Notes: generated by a model not told the origin, from the letters alone. 64,000 nt of DNA from Lepidurus packardi (GCA_023053545.1 JAKZAN010000001.1:13656024-13720023); one strand, 5' to 3'; shown: positions 44,817 through 57,174, numbered from the stretch's first letter. Made by a program: numbers and translations.

Positions 44817-46000
44817 ATGTGGGTGTTTGGGTACGGCTCTTTAGTATGGAAAGTTGATTTTCCTTACTCGCAGCGTGTCGTAGGATACATTGAAGGTTAC
44901 GCCAGAAGATTTTGGCAAGCCAGCATCGACCACAGAGGAGTTCCAGGCAAAGTAATACTGCACTACTTTGACTTTAAACTTAAACATTTAGCATTGAATC
45001 GACTACTTTTTCTGTTTTCTAGCCTGGTCGAGTGGTAACCTTGATTCCTTCCGATGACCCCAAGGTAAAACTTTCTTCATCAAGTCTTTCTCAGGTTTCC
45101 TTTTTACTCGGGCTTTGTGTAGGAAAGAGTTTGGGGCGTTGCTTACAAAACTGACTCTAGTAGTTTAACAAACCTTGCTAGTGTAAGAGAAAAACGTTAT
45201 CAATCAACGCCATCTGTCGTATTTTATCCCGTTCCATGCAACGAGCTCAATTTCCAAGTTTCTGTTTTTATTGCCCCCCGACATGGAGAACTCTACTTGG
45301 GACCGGGCTCTCTTTCTGAAATGACTGCTCAAATAATGGAAGCAGAAGGTCCCAGCGGTACAAACGTGGACTATGTCGTCCAACTGGCTAATTTCATGCG
45401 AGCTGAAGTCTCGCACGCCGACGATGCTCATTTATTTGAATTAGATGAAGCTTTGAAGCAAGCGTTGGCCGAGAAAGGCCAAAAGCCAATGGGATTAAGG
45501 CTGTAATGGTGTCTTGTGCCATTTTTCAGGCCCGAGTCTGGGGTGTCGCCTATTACATTAGCCCGGAGGAGCGAGAGAAGGTTATAGAGTACTTGGACTA
45601 CCGCGAAAAAGACGGGTACACCCGAACGTCAGTGCAATTCTTTCCGTTCGAAGCCGAGCACGATTTGCCACCTTTTACGTTGGAGTTTTACCTCGGCCGT
45701 GAAAGCAACCCTTTTTTTGTGGGCCCAGACCGTCTCGAAAATATGGCTGCGCAAATTGCCAAGGCTGTCGGCCCGAGTGGTCCGAATAAGGAATATTTGT
45801 ATAGCCTGGCTGCTGCGATGAGAAGTCTGGGTCCTGGCGTGGAGGACGCTCATTTGTTCGAGCTCGAAAACGCAGTAAGAAAATTTGACGCTTCGGGTGC
45901 CTTAGCTGTTGAAGAAGCTGTCTTGACGAGAAGTACCCTGAACGCTATTGTCATGGACATGAGCAGTGCATCTGAAGAAGTTTTGACGCTAAAAGCTTAA
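44817..46000 (+). CDS. CHAC2: ChaC-type gamma-glutamylcyclotransferase with duplicated last exon
   Basis: Cytosolic glutathione-specific gamma-glutamylcyclotransferase, which cleaves glutathione to 5-oxoproline and Cys-Gly. Shared exons 44817-44951 ('[17 protein letters not shown]', containing the substrate loop YGSL) and 45023-45064 ('[14 protein letters not shown]') can join in phase 0 to either of two last exons. These are 45123-45506 (isoform A, 186 aa) and 45530-46000 (isoform B, 215 aa). Both begin with '(E/A)RVWGVAY' and contain a full C-terminal half. B keeps the canonical catalytic context '[10 protein letters not shown]' and is most like ChaC2. A has '[10 protein letters not shown]', so the Glu is kept but the Gly is lost and the loop is one residue shorter. 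The human protein is 184 aa. Confidence 0.93.
45123..45506 (+). CDS. CHAC2: ChaC last exon A
   Basis: Encodes 127 residues and its own stop. The divergent catalytic loop 'REKRYQ' and '[20 protein letters not shown]' are recognisable. Ends just 23 bp before exon B begins, so its 3' UTR would have to run through exon B or stop very early. Confidence 0.85.
   Translation, partial: ERVWGVAYKTDSSSLTNLASVREKRYQSTPSVVFYPVPCNELNFQVSVFIAPRHGELYLGPGSLSEMTAQIMEAEGPSGTNVDYVVQLANFMRAEVSHADDAHLFELDEALKQALAEKGQKPMGLRL
45530..46000 (+). CDS. CHAC2: ChaC last exon B
   Basis: The acceptor 'CATTTTTCAG' at 45520-45529 is a strong site squeezed into the 23 bp after the exon A stop. Encodes 156 residues with the canonical 'REKDGY' loop and '[21 protein letters not shown]', plus a C-terminal extension of about 30 residues beyond the usual ChaC2 end. 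Confidence 0.88.
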   Translation, partial: ARVWGVAYYISPEEREKVIEYLDYREKDGYTRTSVQFFPFEAEHDLPPFTLEFYLGRESNPFFVGPDRLENMAAQIAKAVGPSGPNKEYLYSLAAAMRSLGPGVEDAHLFELENAVRKFDASGALAVEEAVLTRSTLNAIVMDMSSASEEVLTLKA

Positions 46001-46218
46001 CATCCTAATAACATTCCGCCCAGTTGTTGTAGTAAGGGTTTTCTTGTTTCCTTTATGTTCTTGGAATACAAAAATGTGAATCATGTGAGAGCTTCGTTTT
46101 GACGTCAAGGCGTAGTAGGCCTATATCTTTGTATAAGAGTAAGAGCGGGTAATTTATCCGCTCTCATAGCGAAGACGGCTGTTTGCTCACCGAGTCAAGC
46201 TACTGCTAGGCAGTTCGC

Positions 46219-46605
46219 TTGCTCAAACTTACCAAGTCAAAAACTCCTAAAGCTGCAAGCTGTCTATGCAGTGTTACGCGAGACAAAAGGTCTTTTCTTA
46301 ATGACTGGCAGGTTGTCAGACAAATAAACCTCTTCACAAACGGTCCTGATTATCGTGCTTGTAGTCCTGCTGTCTTCGACATGCTTCTAGCCTCTTCACC
46401 GTGCCAACGAACCATCATCACCGAAAAAACTTCCCAACTAGGTAGTAAAAAGGGGCGAAAAACTGGCAAAGGCAAATCGGTTGACACGTGTGACAAGGAG
46501 CCGCTTCTCATTAGTTATAATAGGGACCTTTACTCGAAAAAAAAGAAAAGTGGTTCGACAAATTCGGTACTCGGGGGTTCACGTCCTGCTAACGCAATAC
46601 AGTAA
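46219..46605 (+). CDS. Hypothetical Lys-rich open frame
   Basis: 128 codons with a Lys/Ser-rich second half ('GSKKGRKTGKGKS', 'SKKKKSGSTN'). No domain, no signal peptide and no splice context recognised. It may be chance, or part of the ChaC 3' region. Confidence 0.15.
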   Translation: MLKLTKSKTPKAASCLCSVTRDKRSFLNDWQVVRQINLFTNGPDYRACSPAVFDMLLASSPCQRTIITEKTSQLGSKKGRKTGKGKSVDTCDKEPLLISYNRDLYSKKKKSGSTNSVLGGSRPANAIQ

Positions 46606-48714
46606 GCCATTTTCTTACTGTCGCTAGTCGCTTTAGATCACAGTTTAAAGGATTCCACCGTGTGAACCTTTCTACTGTGTTTACATGACTGAAACTAGAA
46701 AGTCAAAGAATGCATGGAAGCATGCTTAGTAATCGTAACTCGCATGCAGACAGCCAAGGTTGCAAGTATAGAAATGAAGCACGCAATGACTATTTTTCAA
46801 CTAGAGGATGATTCCGACCTCCATTTATAGCTGAACTGCAGCTATGGTGCAAGACATCTCTATATACCGAGTCATCACTGGCAGATAAGCATGTTAGACA
46901 AACAAAAGTGCTTCCTTTCGTCTCTTTTTTTATATTTTGTTTGTTGCTTGGTCTATGCAGGTCTGCCTTGTCACATTATACACGTCCCTTCCATGTTTTG
47001 TCCCATAACATTAATGTAACCCCAAACCGGGCTGTCTTATATGATGTGCTTGTCAGTTGGGGATCTAAAGCCGGAAATGGACGTCTCACGCGACTGGACT
47101 GGTTCCTCCTTTGCGTACGGGTACACGGTACACACAGCCCGCCAACACGTTGTACTCTAAAATAAAGACTGGTGGCGGGGAATTAGTTCGGAGTAAAAGC
47201 ACCCTTGCCCTGGGATTTTTTTTCTTTGATCGCATAACGTTCAGGCTTGGCTCAAACAGTCGCTGGTAATAATCCACTGTGGGGGGTAGAAAGCTTTTTT
47301 AAAAGGCGTGATGGGGAACGCCAGATGATGGTAGGCACATCACTGGCATGACAAGAAGCTCTTTCCTAACGTCATACAGAATACACAACTGTCATACAGG
47401 GAAAACAATCTTAATCTAGGCTTTCGATGCGGGTCGACCGTTGAAAACGAATGCTAAAATGGATCAAAATACCGGAGCGTGATAACTCACTCTTTAGAGT
47501 AGGGATCTGCCGTGCTGAACTCGAAGAGCATTGAAAAAGGAAGAAGATCAAAAGCCTCATTACAATTAAGATCAATGCATTTCATTGGTTACGAAAGGAG
47601 AGAGAGAGAGAATCGGTCGTCTGACCGGTAGCAACGGATATCTCTAGAATAACGAATCTTGGGAGAAAGTTGGGAGCCGAATTTGATATATGTCGATGTA
47701 GATCCGAGTTGTGCAGGCAACTCTATTGACTTTTGGGCTCCGCATCGGGGTATTGACTTTCTTTGAGACGTAATCTGGCTGGCAGCTCTAGCTCCGTTAC
47801 TATAGAAACGTGATTTCACACCGGGACCTGGGTATACAGGTTGTCAAGCACAAACCCCCCAAGTTCTCGAACACCACATTTGCCGCCGTGTATGTACTTA
47901 CTTACTTGTACTCTATCATGGACCTTTATGTAGATCACGCAGACACTTCCGAACCTGAAGAAAGGAAACTCTCAGGACAAATTGGCTAAGCTAAAAAGAC
48001 AGCAGACAGAAGTCGGTCAGTCCTACGTGCACTCTTTCTATACCCTGCGATGAAAAGCGAGCAACTTCCTCCCTCCCAACACCTATTTTGAACGAGCGAG
48101 ATATTTTAAGAGGCAGCGCGCATTGTTAAGTTTTAGTGGAGGTGCGGACCTTACAAATGGTTGCACTTGACAAACTGTCCACTACAGGACCCCCCCTCTT
48201 CTCTCTCTCTCTGCCTGTTTGCCTATCTTGGCTGTAGGGCTGCATTTGCTGGTACCGTGAAGTACCGTAAAGTCAAGTATACAAGTTGGGACAGAAGCTC
48301 TCCTCCGTAGCGGGGTCTATAGTAAAGAAACACCCCAAAGACACTTGGTTTGGGATAAAAAGAAGATGGACCAAGTGAGAAGCAGAAGCAGATGAGCAGG
48401 TGAGAGAGCGATGAGATGGCGCCTACCTGGCGTCAGTGCCAGCACTATGTCTCAAGAGCTCTTTCTATCCATATTATTTGAACATGGGACGATTACAGGC
48501 CCATCTCCGAATCACCAGCTTCATGCATCACTCATCGACAGGAGGCATTTGGATCTGGCGTTACGTCGCACGGGAAAGGAGAACTTTGAAATAAAAAAGC
48601 AATCCAAAAAGTTTGAAGAAGCTGCCGATCCCGCCGCTTATAGCTAATTCCGAATTCCAACTCTGTTCTTGATGTGCTATTTTTTTTTTTATTTAAAAAT
48701 AACAAATAATAATA

Positions 48715-48803
48715 ACAACGCAATAATAAATATAACTATAAATATAAATATAGAAATAAATATAAATATAATAATACATATAAATATAAATGAAATAATA
48801 ACG
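48715..48803. repeat. A/T-rich TAAATA simple repeat
   Basis: About 90 bp of ATAAATATA-type units in the plus strand. Confidence 0.85.
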
Positions 48804-48951
48804 CAGCTGTAGGAAAGAGTTGCGATGTTTGTTTAAGAAGCTGTCGAGAAGGCATCTGAGAATTTGCCAAAGTATTACTAAAGTACAAGGGTGTGCGGAA
48901 ATTGCCATTTGTTCAAAGGGCGTAGGTTCAAGTGAGTTTTGGCGGCTCCAC

Positions 48952-48970
48952 GCACACACACACACACACA
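48952..48970. repeat. (CA)n microsatellite
   Basis: Nine to ten uninterrupted CA dinucleotides. Confidence 0.9.
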
Positions 48971-51855
48971 AGTGTCTTGTATACGTGTTCCACAGGAAGA
49001 GTGGTAAGTTTACAAATATGACTGGCGCCAGTTCTTCTCGCATATTTTCCTAACAATGAGAACACGCAGGCCCGTCCAATAGGGTCTAAGTAAAAGTCAG
49101 AGGTAATGACATTTCGGAGCTGAAATTTGAGAAGACACACACTACCACAAGCTGCTTCCCTGTCTATCTTTAATCTGGCATAAGTAATCCACCTAAGTAT
49201 CCTAGCACCAGAAAACCCAGGGCCCTTTTCAAATACCCCAACAACTGCAGCAACTTCTCCTAATACCACGTCCGATGCTGCTGCACAAGCTGCTTATCAC
49301 GTCATTTAATACATAAGCCATTCTTCTTAAACGTGGATCCTTAGCTTTCTACTTTGGGCCAACAATTTCGAAAGACCAGCTGGATGCGCAGATCACCGGA
49401 ATATGGCTGAAATAAACATATAGCAATAGGCTTTTAATTGGTCTTGACGAATGAAGGAAGCTGATGAGGATGAAGAAAACGTAGAAAACTTTGAAGTAAC
49501 AATTCCCTTTGGCCTACGAAAAAGCACTCCTTACACCCCTTCAACCAGTCGGTCCTCCTCCCTTTGGCTTAAAATGGGCTCCTTGGACGTTTTTTTTTTC
49601 TTTTCGTTGTTACACGCTGGCTAACGTTTGGCTGGGTTAAAGACAGGAAAACAAAGAGATCTCCTTGCCATCTTGGGGATGCGAAAGGTAAGCGGCTTAA
49701 AACCCTCGAGAGGCTGACAGGTTCTCCACTTGACTGATGGCTACAGGGGCTCCTAGTCTTAATTCGACTTCTCAGTCTCATTTCCATCATCCTATGCGTG
49801 TAATTGAAAAGAAAAAAAAGGTTGACTTGATCTTTCTTAGGTCAGACACAGCCCTCATATCCTCGTGGCGATTAAATACGCCCAAACCTCATATCCAGGT
49901 GGACCTAGTATAGGTATATCCTATACTTCCTCCCCAGTCGACATAAGCACCGAGCTTAGTTTTCTTTGCAGACATATACCCAAACCAGCTTATGGGAATT
50001 TTTTGCCCCCAAGACAACCTTTGGTAAGACGATCTTCCTGGAGCAGTCAAGTTACTCTCAAACTATGTGTCTGCTTCATCGTTTCCCCGTCGTTAGGTAC
50101 GATCAAGTTCTGATAGACGCACAAAAGCAAGCAGAAGCTCGCACAAATAGAAGGTTATTTTTTTATATGTATAAATATAGAAAGGCCGTCAGTGTATACT
50201 CACATTCCCCTAACTTGTCAATTGGGGATGATGAAGGAGATGACTCGTATTTCGGGGTCCTTTTATGCGCCCATTACATGTGGTTTGGTCTTGATAATAG
50301 GCTGAGGACTCGGGTAACACGTCAGATCCGATCAAATTCGTATTCCGAGATCCGCCCCGCCATCATTTGCCATAATGGCAAGTAACCGCGGGAAGTCTTC
50401 TTCTTTTTCGGTTCGTTTCAGTCTCGCTCTCCAATCCCTTTTCCACTGGAGTAGGCCGATGCTTCTTGACACTGCTCTGAAAGGAGAAAGAATAACAATT
50501 TCAATATAGAGATGTTATACTAGAAGCTTTGGGCTACGCATTCATACGGGACCAGACCCCCCTTCTCACAGCCATTAGGAAGGGTGTGTGCGGATACATT
50601 TATACATAGAGAGAGATCTATACGTTAGTGCGTTTTTGTCAAGGGCCTCTAAACTGAAAAGCATGATCAACTTGAGCGCGCTACTCCATAAGGGTAGCAA
50701 ATTAACAAAAGCTTGATTTCCCTGCTTCCCATCAGGCTGTCAGTTAGCACTGAACCCAAGCCGGTGGGTGCCACTCAGCCATTTGTGCCATTTGTCCCTC
50801 CTGATTAATCAGCCGCACAAGAGTGTGAAAAGGAAGAGCCCTTAAACGCACTAAACCCATGGCTTTTACAACAATAGTCCAGGACAAGACAAGGCTCCCT
50901 GCAACGTTTCCACTGGGACGTTGCGAAAACTCCACTTCCCTTCCCTTTACAGCAAGTCGAACTCCATCCATGCCCAAATCAATCCAATCGCTGCAAACTC
51001 ATGGGTCATCGTCCCCCTGTCTTACGTGAAACAGAGCATATGTTACTAAGCCTCGTTTACACGTTCCACTTTGGGTTATTTCAACAATTAAATATTAACA
51101 AGACAGTCTACTGTAGTACAATGTTGTCTTCTGCCCTGTTGCAGAACATCAACAATGAAATACTCACAGGACAGACTGGGAAGTGTATCACGTTCAAAGG
51201 TTGATTGAAACGCCACAAACCTACGAAAAAAAGGACAGAGATCAAGTAAAAGGTAGCGTTTGTCTTCAGGCAAGTTCCGTAGGAAGATCTCACGGAGCAT
51301 AGCAATGTATACCGGAGACCTGGGAGCGCGGCGTCAATCAATAACCTCGCTGTGGAGTGAGAATCTAGAGAACCAGCCGAATTCCTGGGCCGCAATTTGA
51401 TCTTTGGCAGTTGCTAGTTCTTGAGTCAACAAAGAGGGTGGCAGTCAAGATATGTATGGACAAGAAGCTTCTTCTTAGATCTATCTACCTATCTACATCG
51501 ATAGATGTATACTGTAGGCTTAAACGCTATCTAGTGGGCCCCATCTTCGTCATTGCTTACCAAAGCCAAATTCCGCTAGCCATGCAGCGAGGCTCGTGGA
51601 GAAGATCGCAGACGTTCCATGATCTGTATCAGGCGTCAGAAGGAAAACGCAGGCACACAAAAGAAGGAGAGACGTTAGCGTGTTCAGATCCCCCATCGAT
51701 TTCCGACATAATTCAATTTCAATGGGGGTTTCCTATCCGCTTTTTTCTTTTTGATTCATTTCCCTCCTTCTTGTCATGGCTGCCGTGCTCAGACGGTTTA
51801 TATGCTCGGCTAATGCTGGGTGGTATAGAAAATTGCGATCAAATTGTTACAAAAA

Positions 51856-51868
51856 GGGGGGGGGGGGG
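51856..51868. repeat. Poly-G run (13)
   Basis: Thirteen consecutive G residues; simple repeat. Confidence 0.9.
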
Positions 51869-54149
51869 AGATACCAAAGTATAGGCAATGGGGATGGGAT
51901 GGTTCAATAGTTGAGCTGATTGACTTCCCCGGTTGAGATTGGAGTGTATTTGGAGAGGGTGATGCACAAGGGCGTGCTATTCAATACTTCTATCGCAGCT
52001 TTTGTCGGGGAAAGGGGGGGAGGGGGCGCCCTTTTGGCTCGAGCTGTTCGATCTTCCAATGATCGTTGAGCGACGCCATGGACGCCTCTTCAATGAGATA
52101 AATGACCACGAGAGTAAATCCAACTTCATTTTCCTTTTTTTTCTCTCTGTAGGTCTCTCCCCCCAACCCACCCAAAACTTGTCAGGAAGAACAGTAGCCA
52201 AATGTTGGAACTGCTCGCAGGAGAGGTACCCGAAAAGCTGCTTTAGCAATAAGCATGGTCTCGTCGTGCCAAGGGGGAGTGATAGTTGGTGATGAGAGGG
52301 GCGGGTTGAGCTCGTTATCCAAAGGGAAGAGAAAAAGGCAAAATGGCGTCTTTTTCAAGAGAGGGACATGTCAAGAGCAAGAACCATTTTCCATACAAAA
52401 TGATGATGGTTAATGCCAAATTTGCTGCCCCTAACTGTTCCTGCTCGCTCTCCTCGTTTTTGGCTTGCCTAACCAGTCCTTCCCTTTTGATTTCATTCTT
52501 TAAATAAATAGATAAAAAAGGGGGACGGAAAAAGTTCTTGGACGCGTTGCACATTTCCAAGTCTAGTACTGGTAGCCGAAAATTCAATATTTAAAGTAAG
52601 GCTTAATTTGACGCCAGGCACGCAAAGAACGTGCGCAGTTAACCCAAGATGAAGATTGACACAACGAGTCAAGCAATGTGACTGGCTCTTAATACGCTAT
52701 TCTTCCACTCCCGCAGTCTTTGGAGGGTAAACGCAACTGTCAATTTGCATATGCAGCAAGACACTGTCCTTGTCAATTATCAGGTTGCTTGGAGCGGCCT
52801 CAAGTTACCACCAGTTCGATAAACGTCAGTCTTAAACTTACCGACTTGGGATTGTTGGGAAGTTAGCATAGAATCTGCATCCACAGCTCTACGAAAGCCC
52901 GTCTAATGAAGACAGTAACGTGAGGAAACGCTGATTTAGCGTAACAAGGCTTACGTCTTCGATTTTAGCCCCTCCATCCAAGTTTTTGTTAAATAAAGGA
53001 CTTGGCTTTGACAGTTGGCTGAGATCGTTCCAAGTATAGAGTTTTTCTCGTTCTTTCTCTTGAGCTGGCTGCTATCTGAAGCAGACCCACATTAGTAAGT
53101 ATGACGCATTAGCTGGCATGGACGTTTTTGTGAAATGCATTCCCTTTTTAACTCGGCTTGATGTACAAAGAGGGAAAATTTCGCGGCGTTTCTAGTCGCC
53201 TTCACTGCACTTGTGCTTCATTATGGGATGAAGACAAGTAGGAAGCCTTAATGATAGGATGCCATTAGGCAAATGAACTTTCCAACTTGCTAATTCCCTG
53301 ACTTTTGCCAAAAGAAAAGGAGTGCGGAAAACTTTGCTAAGGATTCGCTAATGTGCCAGTCGGTGAGATTTCGCTCCATAGAGGGATTGCAGAATGAGGC
53401 ACTCTATAGGTTCGCTTAACACGCCAAGGTTATCTTTTTTGTTATTTTTAAAACCACTTTTTACTTTTTTTTATAAGAGCCATACTATAAAGTTGGCGCC
53501 CGTTGCTGATACAAGCGTTGATGTCATCCTTGTCCGGACAAAAGGTGGTTCCAAGCATTCATTATAAATGGCTGCGGTTTCGCTCATCTAAAGTGGCGTT
53601 CTGCTAAAGCCTCATGGGGCGGGTGTGACAAGACGTGTCTTCTTTTGCTTTTGTGCTGGCGCAGGTGACCAATGGCTTTTTTCTTTCTTGTTATTAGTGG
53701 CTTTGCTGCCAACGACCGAGCCAGGGAGAGGGAATGGATGATGATGTAGATGACTTGATGACACGCAGCCCAGGTGAAGATGGTTATCGCTTAACCACCA
53801 CCTTAATCTGACAGCGGGGATGAGCCCGGCGAGTTCCCTTGCCACGTTTAACCACAACGTGACATCCAACACGTCTATGTCCAAACCTTTTGATGATCTT
53901 TTCCAGCGTTTTTTCGCTCTATTATCCCACCAAGTCGCATTTCTGCCAGGACACTCAACAGCCAACGAACCAGAAGAAAGATTACTGCTTTACACTCTAA
54001 AACCTTTGAAAACCACAAATGAGAACAGTCCGTTTGTCTAGAATGCAACATTTGCACTCGCTCTGTGCCAATAATGTTTCGTGAAATCTTTTCTAAAATA
54101 ATAACAGAACCTTCTTTAGTAAGATACACACTGAACCTTTCTTAGCAAT

Positions 54150-54187
54150 TAGTGAATGGACAGACCATTAGTGAAGGGACAGACCAA
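54150..54187. repeat. 19-bp tandem duplication at the head of dispersed repeat copy 2
   Basis: 'TTAGTGAATGGACAGACCA' is followed directly by the same 19 bp with one change (AAT to AAG). It sits at the left edge of dispersed repeat copy 2. Confidence 0.8.
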
Positions 54188-54395
54188 AATTCGGGACTGG
54201 CTGGGGAAAACTAATGCTTTTAACACAAAAAAGACGCTGTTTCGTTGTGCGAGTGTGGTACCAGCAAGGAATTTGACGAATTTATAGAATACCGAATCCG
54301 CGGTTAGCGAGCTTAGCTTACCAGACGGGACAATTTCACTTTTGCCCAATAATGGATGTTCCCGTTGTGGGTTATGTAGGACTTGTGTAGGAGCA
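54165..54395 (+). repeat. Dispersed repeat, copy 2
   Basis: Homologous to 31313-31620 in PIGN intron 10, same orientation, with several indels. It also contains 'CTTTTAACACAAAAAAG', which resembles the internal motif of the MITE at 29087-29358. Unclassified; edges approximate. Confidence 0.75.
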
Positions 54396-55456
54396 AGATA
54401 GACAGCCAGTCCAAGATCCTAGGTTAAATATGCCTTGGCCAGTAAAAAAAAGCGTATGGTCTATAAGCCCATGTTTTTGTCAGGGCAGCCAACATGACGT
54501 CTAAGCACACGAAGAACATTCTTAGGTGCGACAGCATAGCAGACGCCATGTCGTGTCGAATCCATGCTAGGTGACATTAATATGCATGAAGAGGGTTGGT
54601 CCTGGACAGATGTGTGATCCTAGCGTTTCTTCCCAGCCTCCGCTCGCCATTGGCTGGCCGGATGTGAAGAGCTCAGGCGGATCTGTTACTGATAGGCGGT
54701 ATCCATGACACAATACCTATGTGATCACCGTGTGTGTGTATGTGTAAGATCATGCGCACAAGCAGAGTAAAAGGAGAAAATCCCCAATTCATAATGACTT
54801 CGCAATCCTCGGTTCAGTTTGGTTTGAACCATTTCCTGGCTGCACAAGACAGCGAAAAAAACTCTTAAAAAAAGGTCTGCAGGCGCACGCTCACGTGGTG
54901 GAAATGGAAGACTATAGTACCTCGTGACGAGTATAAATGAGCGTCTACAATTACACGAAACCCGGAACCTAACCATTTGCAGATAAAGCTCAGGGGCTGA
55001 TCAGGTTACCTCATCCTCCGCTTGGGAGCTCGGCGTATAGACGACCGGATGAAGTCATAACGGGAAAACGACGTTATCTGCCATCGAAGATTCTGGGGAC
55101 CTTTCTGATCTGCAGCTTCAGACAGCCTAGCCCAAAAATAAAAATAAAATGTCATTTTTTTATTCGAGGCAGTTTCACGCTAAAGAGTCCTCGGCCTAGA
55201 CCTGAGCAACAATTTGCTGTAGTTTTCAACGTCGACAATAGAGTTTAGCTTGGTCATGATCGTTGATGATGCATAGGGAATATAAAGAAAGAAGAAAGGC
55301 ATTAGAGTCAACTTGACACTGCAGTGTACCGGAAGCTGCTTGTTCTCTTTTCAAGTGGCAGCAAGTTGAGCACAGGACAAGCACAGGATCACGAGATCTT
55401 TTCATTGTTTTTTTTTTTTGCCTTTTTAGGTGGGCGGCGACATCGTGGTTTATTGT

Positions 55457-55470
55457 GCATATTAATATGC
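55457..55470. promoter_or_regulatory. 14-bp perfect palindrome GCATATTAATATGC
   Basis: A perfect palindrome made of two octamer-like halves. The related ATTAATATGCAT occurs at 54577-54588. POU/homeodomain binding is inferred only from the motif. Confidence 0.3.
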
Positions 55471-56973
55471 CTATGCACGCGTGGCGATTCTTAATGATAA
55501 CACACATCCCGGTGCTCTCATACGGCAAAAGCAAAAGAGAGATAAAAAAAAGTGTATACCGAACCAGCGGATGTCGCTTCCGCCAACCCACTACGGAAAC
55601 CCACTTACAATACAGTAAGTGCCACGAGTGCTTGTAGGGAAACTTCCTCCCTGCCTTATAACAATAGTAAGGTTAACAACGACACGATAAACAGACTGGC
55701 TTCTGTTTAGCGAAACATCGTTCTGCTGTTGGGTTGTATTCGATCACGGAATGACAACGAGCTTGGGCCAGCTCCCACTCCTTCTAAATACTCCACATAC
55801 ATCAGGCTGATTGTCAAGGACTGACAACCCGGCGGTAGAGTATGATGGATCCCAGCCCTTTCGATCATGTCAGGTGTGCATCTACCCAGAGTGGCGTAAT
55901 AGGCACAGAAATTCAATGAAATTGGATCCAATTTTCATAGGATAATCAATCCAAGGCGTTCAATAATCTAGGCCTAGGGTGAAAAGGCGCGAACAGCAAC
56001 TTTGGAGATTCATATCCGAGGAAATTTCTTTAACTCATGATGCAACTGCTTCTAATACACCCGTCCTTGGAAAAGCAGCACCTGAAAAGGAGTTTTAATT
56101 TGTTTCCTTTGCTTTTATTCCCGGTTTACGCCTGTGCAATCCATTGATCACCCGGATTCGTTCCCGTCGCCATACTAATTACTGCAATGGCAACGGCTGA
56201 GGCTTTAAAAACACGGGAAATTCCCCCAAGTCTTCAAGAAGCCTACAGAGAAGCTTCCTTGCTATTGACGTGTTTGAAAGGAACAAGCTCTGAAGCCGTT
56301 TCCAAGTAAACTGTGGGCCATTTGAGATCGTTAATAGCTTTCGAGGCTTGAATGTTGTTAAGTGTGCCACAGCTATATGGCTGAAACGGACAGCTACTTT
56401 TTTCGCACTGTACAGAAATACACAGGAGCATCGCTGAATAGCCCAAGTGTTACCAAGAGCCTCTTCACTAAAAAACGGACACGGTATTTTTTTTCCCCCA
56501 CAAGAGGCTAAGAGGGGTGTCATAAGACTTGTGTCACGACTGTCATAGAGCTGTCATCACAACTCGGTGCCTCATGACTTGATGAGTCTGGATGACTTGG
56601 TAGAAATAGCTATACACACAGTGTTCCCCAAACCCGCTCTTGTAGACAAAAAGAAAAAACTTACGAAAAGTGAAAAAGAAAAGTTTCGAGCCCGGGTTGC
56701 GTCAAGCTGACAATGGCATAAGGCTTCCCTTTGACACTCGGCGCTCACCTAAATCCTTCTGCCTGCATTATAACGTCTTTTCCTTGCCATTCTAGCAAAG
56801 CAAGGATTGCCTTAATTACCCTCAGGATCCAACAGAAAACACATTTGACGCCCTACGGCGGCACCAAACTCGGGTGCATTAATATCACGTACGACACACC
56901 AAAAAACATGAATCCTAAACGCTGTAGAACTTCCACGAAGACTTGTTCCACTTGAGCAAGTTCGTTTCGAAGC

Positions 56974-57174
56974 TTACCTAACGACTTTTCCTCAATGTTG
57001 TAACCGAAACTCAAAACTTCTTCATTACTTGGCATCTTAGCAAATAAGGTCTTCGTCAAAAGAGAGGTAAGTTACCTAACGACTTTTCCTCAATTTTGTA
57101 AACGAAACTCAAAACTTATTCACTACTTGGCATCTTAGCCAAGAAGGTCTTCGTCAAAAGAGACGTAAGTTACC
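56974..57174. repeat. 98-bp tandem duplication
   Basis: Two units of exactly 98 bp (starting 56974 and 57072) plus the first bases of a third at 57170. They differ at about 8-10 positions. On the minus strand the unit reads as an open 'MPSNEEVLSFGYNIEEKSLG' with a following GTAAGC/GTAACT. The frame is open only in the 56974 unit. Confidence 0.85.

Larger units (their letters stand above)
46606..54140. other. Gene-free region, left part of the 18-kb desert
   Basis: I found no exon with domain similarity on either strand. It contains AG and CT short runs (47600, 48200), an A/T-rich TAAATA tract, a CA run, and a poly-G run. Open frames such as 53612-53965 (-) and 51411-51884 (+) have compositions typical of chance frames. 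It could be a long intron or regulatory flank of a gene lying outside the window. Confidence 0.5.

Noticed and set aside
53612-53965. 117-codon minus-strand frame in the gene desert
   Set aside because: Trp/His-rich, no family similarity that I recognise, no splice signals; most likely a chance frame.
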